Assembly: GCA_027604505.1 (NCBI GenBank)
Contig: JADIIX010000196.1
Location: 13,427-32,216, forward strand
Direction of reading: 5' to 3'
Source: Gonapodya sp. JEL0774
Taxonomy: Eukaryota; Monoblepharomycota; Monoblepharidomycetes; Monoblepharidales; Gonapodyaceae
Length of the DNA: 18,790 nt
Program-made: the position numbers and the translations under genes
Shown here: in pieces, positions 12,901-18,790 of the stretch
Layout of the letters: every line of letters begins with the position of its first letter
Position numbering within the stretch: position 1 is the stretch's first letter
Notes under the pieces: model-generated
Database searches by the model: none
The model's input: the letters and a program-made list of their open reading frames with translations, nothing else
Told to the model about the DNA's origin: nothing

Positions 12901-13486
12901 GGTCGGGTGCGGGACGTCCACGCGTTGGACCCTCTGAAGGAGGTGTACCACGGTCCGAAGCGCGTTTATCGCGCAGTGGCTCGAGCGTAGGGTTCTTGGA
13001 GTGGGCGATGATGAGGTCCAGGGTGAGGTTCAAGATATTTGATGTGGTACGTTCAGCACGCGGGGGTGCCCACGGTGGTGGATGGATGGATTTCCAGCTC
13101 CCAGGAATCGCGTTGGAAAGCGCCGGGGTAAGTGACACCGCGTAGTCGACCATAGCGCGGACACGAGCGGAGAGAGCGTTAGGGTCGTTAAAGCGTTGGA
13201 TTTGGGGGTGAAGTTTGGGGGGTGTCCTTTGTGAGGCGGGTGGTGCATCTTCCGGTTGATGTGGCAAAGGAGTAGAGGGTTGGCCTTTCGAATTTGCGGT
13301 GGATATGGCGGCGTTCGACTCGGTTTTCAACATTGACACTGAGGAGGAAAGAGTGCGCTGCTGCGGTTCTACTCCTCTCCGACCGACACGAGTAACATGT
13401 GCTGTTGGGATCGGTAGATTGCCTCCAACCGAACACACTCGAGCCACCCTCCATGCCGATTTCACCGTTGCTCCAAGGTTTCGCAT
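9984..13486 (-). CDS. PPR-like, probably mitochondrial RNA-binding protein with C-terminal tandem repeats, two exons
   Basis: Exon 1 is 13486-12809 and exon 2 is 12638-9984. The 170-nt intron starts GTGCGA and ends GCAG, giving 1,110 residues. The junction falls inside a PPR-like helix pair: VWNSFLGACAKYGLMNWAFK, GYNK, then LKNHGHAPDSHTY. Further PPR-like pairs appear near residues 303-330 (THTNALLKYYARWDEWEALW), about 480-510 (HTMLAACARHGG) and later (LVLARLKFLIRCGDWAQAVR). The N-terminus (MRNLGATVKSAWRVARVCSV) is basic and free of acidic residues, like a mitochondrial presequence. Long disordered inserts separate the helical parts. Residues 913-1086 are six 29-residue repeats rich in R, S, G and Q, followed by a 24-residue tail. 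PPR proteins usually bind organellar transcripts for processing, stability or translation; the target is unknown. PPR assignment is by motif appearance, so moderate confidence. Confidence 0.72.
10059..10580 (-). repeat. Six-copy 87-bp tandem repeat encoding 29-residue units
   Basis: Six head-to-tail units of exactly 87 bp lie within the 3' part of the PPR-like gene. The unit reads roughly (G/R)QAS(A/T)GRYEQRSR(E/K)P, then (R/S)G(T/A)GPSPSQWGRD plus one variable residue. The unit length is a multiple of three, and the other frames of the array also lack stop codons. The first (N-terminal) and last copies are the most divergent, and the middle copies are close to each other, which suggests expansion by unequal exchange. 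Confidence 0.92.
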
Positions 13487-13538
13487 ATCCAGATATCAGT
13501 GCGCAATTCGTTTTTTCATTTACTTCCTGCCCATTAGC

Positions 13539-13599
13539 TTCGCCGCACTGAGAAGTGATGAGAAGGAAACCGTCATCGTCACAGGAGCGTCGGGATACA
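13539..13599 (+). pseudogene. Orphan SDR-type nucleotide-binding motif followed by a splice-donor-like site
   Basis: The frame reads FAALRSDEKETVIVTGASGY and is followed directly by GTGCGTATG, a donor of the type used elsewhere in the window. VIVTGASGY is a typical N-terminal Rossmann strand and glycine turn of NAD(P)-dependent SDR proteins. No ATG lies in frame between this point and the antisense side of the PPR gene, and no SDR continuation could be found downstream. It may be a relict exon, an exon of a gene I cannot assemble, or chance. Confidence 0.25.
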
Positions 13600-13927
13600 G
13601 TGCGTATGGGAGTGGGAGCTGAGTGAACGGGAAGACGGCACCGGGTCGAGTTCAGGCGGACTCACCGTTCGGGTGCACCCACTTTGTCTTCATCAGTTTT
13701 GTATCTGCGCCAGATTCGTGGATGAATCGTTCAATCCTTTGAATCGTTTCTTTCTGTCCAAAACAATGATCAGGTTAACTGTGGTCATGTACAACCCTGG
13801 TGACGTGGTCAACTCTGTACAATCCATTCGTGTCTCCTTTGCAGCCTGAGTTACACTGATTTCTATTACAATCAGTTCTATCCACCAAGTCAAGCACGAT
13901 TTTCTTATAGCAGCCGACCAATTATGA
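13600..13927. other. Intergenic stretch with splice-like signals but no recognised gene
   Basis: No domain is visible. On the + strand, a segment at 13845-13934 is bounded by an acceptor-like CTCCTTTGCAG and a donor-like GTATGT. It reads a Tyr-rich open frame, LSYTDFYYNQFYPPSQARFS, ending PIMNG. This could be an extra upstream exon of the following + model. A 66-codon frame on the - strand (13693-13893) shows nothing recognisable. Confidence 0.3.
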
Positions 13928-14476
13928 ATGGAAGGTATGTTTGTGTTCTATCGAGGACAATATGAAACCGATCCTGTCCTCGTGATCCAAACTCTCCTTA
14001 CGCTTAATCAAGCGCACATTGCCGCACTCCTCCGGCACGCCATTCAGAGTCCCAGCTGCATGGGTGCAATCATTTCCGTCATTGATTATCTTTCGTGCGA
14101 GAACAGGACAGCCGAAGAAATGTTTGAAGGAAATATGCACTTGAAGAATTTCGCTGTCTCCATGCATGAGCGACTGCAATTGGCGACGTTGATGAGGTTG
14201 TTCCCGCCGCTCAGAGTCTCTGCCGTGCGGAGAACCCGGGGAACACTGGACTCTGTGATCCGCAACAGCAAGTCCAAGAACTCGAACCGGTGCGAATAGT
14301 GTGTGTCGACGTGATGGTGCGCTTGAGTGCGGTAGTTCTCGGCTGGCAGGCGAGATGCTGTACGACGGTTTGAAAAGGAAGGGCACAACCCCGGTCTTCA
14401 AAGTTGTGCTGACAGAACGCGACGACTTGTTGCTGGTTGAGGTCTTTGACGTATTCGAGGGCTCATATTGGCTCAT
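13922..14476 (-). CDS. Hypothetical 184-residue intact reading frame, alternative to the + model
   Basis: A single uninterrupted frame runs from a true ATG to a TAA. It begins MSQYEPSNTSKTSTSNKSSR (Ser/Thr-rich, disordered), turns basic, and ends with a charged segment (NVRLIKRKESLDHEDRIGFI) and a His-containing tail. No domain is recognised. Its codons are exact reverse complements of those in the overlapping + frame, so one strand's coding would automatically lengthen the other. I consider it a little less likely than the + model. Confidence 0.22.
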   Translation of the reverse strand: MSQYEPSNTSKTSTSNKSSRSVSTTLKTGVVPFLFKPSYSISPASRELPHSSAPSRRHTLFAPVRVLGLAVADHRVQCSPGSPHGRDSERREQPHQRRQLQSLMHGDSEILQVHISFKHFFGCPVLARKIINDGNDCTHAAGTLNGVPEECGNVRLIKRKESLDHEDRIGFILSSIEHKHTFHS

Positions 14477-14626
14477 AGTGCTTTAGTGGACATGCTGGAG
14501 AGGGCATCGCTCAAAGAGAGCCCAAGACGACTGGAACGGATGGCACTATGGAGTCGGATGACGGGAACCGAGGGTAAGATTACACGACGGGAGGACGGGG
14601 CAACGCGTGAGAGCGAAGCTTTTTAG
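13928..14626 (+). CDS. Hypothetical protein of unknown function, two-exon model
   Basis: Exon 13928-14289 joins exon 14479-14626 in phase 2 across a 189-nt intron (donor GTGCGA, acceptor ATAG), giving 169 residues. It starts MEGMFVFYRGQYETDPVLVI, continues with Leu-rich likely helical sequence (QTLLTLNQAHIAALLRHAI), and ends basic and charged (ALVDMLERASLKESPRRLER ... RESEAF). G+C at third positions of exon 1 is about 63% by my hand count, against 52% if the same triplets are read on the other strand; this mildly favours the + strand. I recognise no domain. It conflicts with the intact - strand frame at 13922-14476, and at most one is likely real. An alternative acceptor near 14352 would give a different C-terminus. 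Confidence 0.3.
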
Positions 14627-15385
14627 ATAGAATCGAGCGAGAATAAGTAGATTAGATTGAACAGCGTGCCATTGTCGGGCTCACTTTCTGTTCGCGCAAT
14701 CACTCTGAATTCAACCCTTGGTCTGTGTCACGAACCCTTCGACAACTTGTGTGTATTCTTCTGTCCCTTTCCGGCTTTCACTCCACATTGACTGTATGTG
14801 TCCTTCGGGACAGGTCTGTTCTCATCTCGCCAGCGGAGAATGCCGGCCAGGGTTCACGGTGGATATGGACGACTTTTGCAGGTTGGAGACCTCCGAAAGA
14901 AGGACTTTCCGCCTTCTGTCCCCCACATGACTTGCCACAGGCAGACAGATGGTTTGTGCACCCGTGGATCAGTTGAGCCAAACTCATTTGAACTCTATTT
15001 AGATTCGTTTTATATGAGATTGCCGAAATGCATAGTGTGACAGCTCCTCGCAGCCGGCGGACAGAGGTCGAGGGAGTGCAATTGGCATTTGGCTTGCTGG
15101 TTACAAAACTCAAGAGCTCCGGCTTCTCAACCGGGAATGCCGGCTTGGCCGACCTTCCGCCTTGAACGGATTCACAAAGAATTCGTTTGATGTTTGGTTG
15201 TTGGAGTTTTTTACATGGTGAATGGTTGGAGTTGGTCGCTCACGTGACCGTGGGCGGAGGCACTGACAGGTTTTTCCGCACTTTGTCTCCCTCACTTGCC
15301 CCAGTACGTTTCCAATGCATAAATCGAAACTCGATAGGTTTGAGCAAATCTCGACGACCGGAAAGTCCATAACGCCGAATCTTCA
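14627..15385. other. 759-bp stretch without a recognised gene
   Basis: Overlapping short frames exist on both strands. One near 14718-14930 (+) has several Cys (CMCPSGQVC, then GEC and DDFC), but it opens at TTG rather than ATG. A second (14725-14976, +) has a hydrophobic start but opens at GTG. An ATG-started 86-codon - frame at 15110-15370 shows no domain. I see nothing I can support as a gene. Confidence 0.4.
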
Positions 15386-15889
15386 ATGGCTGCCCGTGAG
15401 TATCCGTCCTTCTTCTGCACCGTCCACTGGTGCTCACAGACTATCCGCTATCTTCTCTACAGGCTCCGTTTCCGTCTCGCCCAGCTGAGAACTGCCGCGG
15501 CCCTAAACCTCCTCTCCGGACTCGACAGGGGCCGAGTCATAACGGAGATGTGGGGGGTCTCCAGCCGAGTGCCCTGACGGCCTTAGTCCATGGGCTCCCG
15601 TGGTTCGACGAAGTATTCGGCGAGGTGGACAATGGACCAGGCCGGCGGACGGTGTATTGGCAATCTGTTGTGTATCAGCTTGAGGTAAGTGTTCCCGCAC
15701 AGATTCTGTTGGTGCGCTGATCTTCCGCATACAATCTACTCATTCCAACACCTTGCACATTAGTCTCGCTATTTATGTAACTCTAGCTTTCTTCAACCCC
15801 AGTGCGTCGCCGGGGGGGGTTGTGCGGGCCAACACCTACCTCTCAGGTTCCTCCCCGGACCGACAGACGCACTGGTGGTAGGTTTTTAA
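15386..15889 (+). CDS. Possible small multi-exon gene, product unknown
   Basis: One consistent model joins 15386-15395 (ATGGCTGCCC, then GTGAGT), 15485-15684 (ending before GTAAGT) and 15803-15889, giving 98 residues and ending at a TAA that overlaps AATAAA. Protein-like parts are ALTALVHGLPWFDEVFGEVD, GRRTVYWQSVVYQLE and the C-terminus QHLPLRFLPGPTDALVVGF. A competing model uses a weaker donor at 15400 and the acceptor at 15462, and starts MAARELRFRLAQLRTAAALN before reaching a stop. The most protein-like stretches thus lie in two different frames, so either an intron is misplaced or there is a frameshift. The GTGAGT and GTAAGT donors, the CAG acceptors and the poly(A) signal support some transcription unit. 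I recognise no family. Confidence 0.35.
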
Positions 15890-15908
15890 TAAAAGGCCCC
15901 GCACAACC
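15818..15908. repeat. Inverted repeat around the putative poly(A) site
   Basis: GGTTGTGCGGG at 15818-15828 is perfectly complementary to CCCGCACAACC at 15898-15908. Imperfect pairing extends on both sides (GGCC near 15830 and 15895). The loop of about 69 nt holds the last exon of the putative small gene and AATAAA at 15888-15893. Confidence 0.75.
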
Positions 15909-16186
15909 TCCGCTTGTGCACGCGTCGCTTGTATTGCCTCGCCTTCATATTTCGAGCGTGTTGTTTCCGTTTGTTGCAGTCGAATTTATTCGCATGACAC
16001 AGCCAACACCGTCCTCTCCTTGTCCGGGGCCCCCAAAACCCCCTCCCTCGGTTCGCTGCAGCAAGCGCATTCGTCGGTTTCCATCGTGTTACAATATGCG
16101 AGTACATGTATTATATCTTACAATCTGAAAACACCCTGCGACAGCACATCATGCGGATCCAAGTGCTGGGTTTGCCCCAAACCCCA
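15890..16186. other. Convergent intergenic region between small gene and helicase
   Basis: This 297-bp stretch follows the putative small gene (+) and the helicase stop (-). TTTATT at 15985-15990 reads AATAAA on the - strand, a candidate poly(A) signal about 200 nt beyond the helicase stop. No gene is seen here. Confidence 0.5.
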
Positions 16187-18790
16187 TCACATCCCCCCAA
16201 CCACCGCCAACAACTGTGCGATCGCTTCCTTCATCTCGGGCGTATTGTTGTCGTCGAAGTTGTCAGCTGCACGCGCGACGGTGGTGGTGGTGGTTGTGGT
16301 AGTTGGTGCGGGTTTCCGTGGTGGAGAGTGCGATTTCGAGGTGTCGGGGCCGATGGTGCGCGAGCTGGTGCCGGTGGATGTCCGTTGCAAGATTTTGCCC
16401 TTGCGCTTGGGTGCCAGTGTGGGCTCATTGTCCGAGTCAGAGTCCGACGAGTCCGAGTTCGAGTCCGAGTCCGAGTCTTCAGAGTCCGTGTCGACCTCGC
16501 GCGATCCTTGCACGTCCACGTCCACGTCCATCAGGTCGTCTTCGCCGCTCCCCCCGTCGTCATCCTCGTCATCCTCATCCTCATCGCTCGAATCTCCTTC
16601 ATCATCCTCCCCTTTCCCTTCTTTTTCCTCCTCCTCCACCTCCATCTCATCTCCATGCTTATCCTCACCCTCACCCTGGTCAAGTCCCTGCCCGCCCCTA
16701 CCTTTGCCGCCTTTCTCATCCTTCCCGCCCTCCCGCCTCCCCTTCACCTCCCTCTCCAACCTTCTCAACGCCCTCTCATAACACTTCTCCAACCCCCCGA
16801 CCTTGATCCTCTCTCTGTCCACCTTGACCCCCCCCTTCCTACACACCTCGCCCCACATCCCCCACTCCCCACCTGCCGCCACGAGCGTGTACGCCTTCCC
16901 CACGTGTCCTGCCCGTGCTGTGCGGCCGATACGGTGCACGTGGGTTTGTAGCGAGGACGGCGGGGTGTAGGAGATGACCAAAGGGGAGAGGGCAGGCGGG
17001 AGGGACAGGCCGCGGGAAGGGAGGTCGGTCGTGACGAGGACGTGGACACGGTCGGAGGCGGAGGAAGAGTGGGCGGTGGAAGGGCGGCTGGAGGGGGCGG
17101 TGGTCGAGGCGGGGTGCTCGTCCTGTTCCCCATCCGACTCGTCGTCCATCTCCCCTGCACCTCCCTCCCCGCCTGGCCCCCCACCCAGCCCCGGCACCTT
17201 TCCAAACTCCCTCAACGCCCTCTTCCTCTCCCCCGCCCTCACCTCGCTCGTCACCACGTCCACCTTGACCGCGACCGGCACCTTTTCCTCCGTACCCGTG
17301 GCCGCCCCCGCCGCCCTCTCCACCTCCCCCGCATACTCCTCCGCAACCACCTCGACCAACCTCCCCAACCGCTTCGCCTCGTCGCGGCTCTTGCAGAACA
17401 CGAGGATACGCTTGTGATGTGGCCCGGTGGCCGATCCGCCGCCAAACACAAAGTGCAAGAGGTACAGCGGCCTGGCCGTCGGATCGGGCACAAGAACCGA
17501 TCGGTGCGTGAGCGTGGCGGGCAGGGTGTACAGGGGTGCTTGCGACTGGGAATGGGCATGCGCGGCGGGGGTGGCGGTGGCGGTGGCGGTGAGTGCGTCC
17601 GTGTGTGCGCTCGTACCGCCCCGCCCTTTGACCTGCACCAACAGGGGCCTCCACAGCCCCAACTGCGCCAACTTGTCCACATTGCGTGTCAAGGTCGCGC
17701 TCAGGAGGATCTTCTGCATGGGCACGTCGGGGTCCCTGGTCGCCCTCCGCTCTGGCCGCTGCTCCCCTTGCCCGTCCTCCTCTCCCTCGGCCCGTCCCTC
17801 CCGCCTTCCCTGCCCAGCCCACCCCCCCCTCCGAGCCCTCTCGACCTCCCCCACGGCAGCAACCCACCCCCCGAACCCCTGCTCGACGAGCCTGTCGGCC
17901 TCGTCCACGACCAACCACCTGGTATGGGCCATGGTGAACCCGGGGGTGTTGTCGAGGTGGTACACCAGGGCGCCCGGGGTGGTCACGAGGATGTCTGGGT
18001 TGGTGCAGTGGGCAGGGGGAGGCGGGGGGGCAAGGCGGGGCGAGGGGAGCCACTGGGGGAGGTAGGCAGAGAGGTGGGTTGGGTGGTGCCAGTGGGCGAG
18101 GGGGGTAGGGGGGTAGGAGTGGGGGTTTGCGGGTGGAGGAGGTGTGGTGTGCGATGGGGATGGGGATTGGGAGCCCGCGACAGAGGGGGACGGGGACGGG
18201 GGCGGGGTGGACGAGAGGGACGATGCGAACCGCGGGGAGAGGAAGCCCACGAGGGGGGTTGAGGGGTGGTGCGGGTGGGTGGACTGGAGGGGTGGAGGGA
18301 AAGGAGGAGGGAGGAGGGCTGAGCGCGGATACGGGTCGGACGACGCCTTCGGAGGGGGACACCGTGGCGAGAGCCCGAGGTACCGGGAACCCAGGACACC
18401 GGCCCTTGCCACTCCCAAAGACACTCTACGGGCGCAAGCACACTGGGACCGGATTCCACAGGCACCCCGCCACCCGTAGCGCCATCCCCCACCACCTGTA
18501 CCGCCAACCCCCATGACTCACCAACCCACTCCCGCCCCCCTCTCCACCCCCGCCCACCCCCACCCCCACCGCGGCCACCACCTTGACATCGGTCCCCCTA
18601 CACCACCTCTCGACGACCCTCTTGACCTGGTTGACGAGATCCGCCGTGGGCAGGACCACGATTGCCCGTGTCCTTGGTACGATCCGGGTGCGGAGCGAGT
18701 CGACCAGGGGGAGGACGTAGGAGAGGGTTTTGCCCGAGCCGGTGGGGCTGGAGACCAGGATGGAGCGGGGTGGGTGGGAGAGGATGAGCG
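16187..18790 (-). CDS. DBP6: DEAD-box RNA helicase, Dbp6/DDX51 type (5' end outside window)
   Basis: Two exons are visible: 18790-18522 and 18052-16187. The 469-nt intron starts GTGAGT and ends CCCCCAG after a strong pyrimidine tract. About 710 residues are present; the N-terminus and Q motif lie beyond the edge. Motifs in order are SPTGSGKT (I), VVLPTADLVNQV (Ia), DILVTTPGALV (Ib), VVDEADRL (II, DEAD at 17894-17905), LLSATLTRN (III), ILVFCKSRDEAKRL (IV), VLVTTDLPSRGL (V) and HRIGRTARAG (VI). PGF before motif II and SATLTRNVDKLAQLGLWRP are characteristic of DDX51/Dbp6, a nucleolar ATPase in early 60S assembly. Removing the intron restores family-like spacing between Ia and Ib. Gly/Arg/Glu-rich inserts sit between II and III and between IV and V. 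The C-terminus carries a long Asp/Glu/Ser tract and a Thr run. The intron has no stop codon on this strand downstream of 18514, so the acceptor choice is less certain. Confidence 0.9.

Noticed and set aside
14718-14976. Secreted or EGF-like Cys-rich small protein
   Set aside because: The frames begin at TTG or GTG rather than ATG, and the Cys spacing does not match a known module.
17042-18262. 406-codon + frame across the helicase gene
   Set aside because: It is antisense to conserved DEAD-box motifs and arises from high GC and the scarcity of stops.

Overview
The window is a eukaryotic, almost certainly fungal, nuclear segment with intron-rich genes on both strands. The evidence is GT...AG introns, mostly 60-170 nt with a few longer, several with CTAAC-like branch sites. 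There is also a fungal-style CAT-superfamily acyltransferase, a Dbp6/DDX51 helicase and a mitochondrial-type PPR protein. High GC, C-rich low-complexity tracts and a TGDS/RmlB-type nucleotide-sugar dehydratase would fit an early-diverging (chytrid-like) fungus, but that placement is inference.

Layout, left to right: (1) RPS13 (uS15), three exons, + strand, complete. Its second intron holds a three-copy repeat and a 20-C tract. (2) A 1.7 kb gene-free, low-complexity stretch with several simple repeats, including two different heptamer arrays. (3) A HHxxxDG acyltransferase on the - strand, divergent across about 550 bp from (4) an eight-exon dTDP/UDP-glucose 4,6-dehydratase-like gene on the + strand. 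(5) A small two-exon ankyrin protein, - strand. (6) A large two-exon PPR-like, probably mitochondrial protein, - strand, whose C-terminus is a six-copy 29-residue tandem repeat. (7) A 1.9 kb stretch with no recognised gene. It holds an orphan SDR-type nucleotide-binding motif and two competing antisense models for an unknown small protein. (8) A weakly supported small multi-exon gene on the + strand. (9) The 3' part of a Dbp6/DDX51 DEAD-box helicase, - strand, running off the right edge.

Functionally, RPS13 and Dbp6 belong to ribosome structure and assembly, and the PPR protein probably acts on organellar RNA. The only pair whose arrangement suggests a joint role is the acyltransferase and the sugar dehydratase. 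They share one divergent intergenic region and could make or modify an acylated deoxysugar, which is a hypothesis only.

Gene structures were built by hand from reading-frame continuity, splice signals and protein-family knowledge. Exon borders of the recognised genes are mutually consistent in phase. Models in 13,487-15,889 are tentative.
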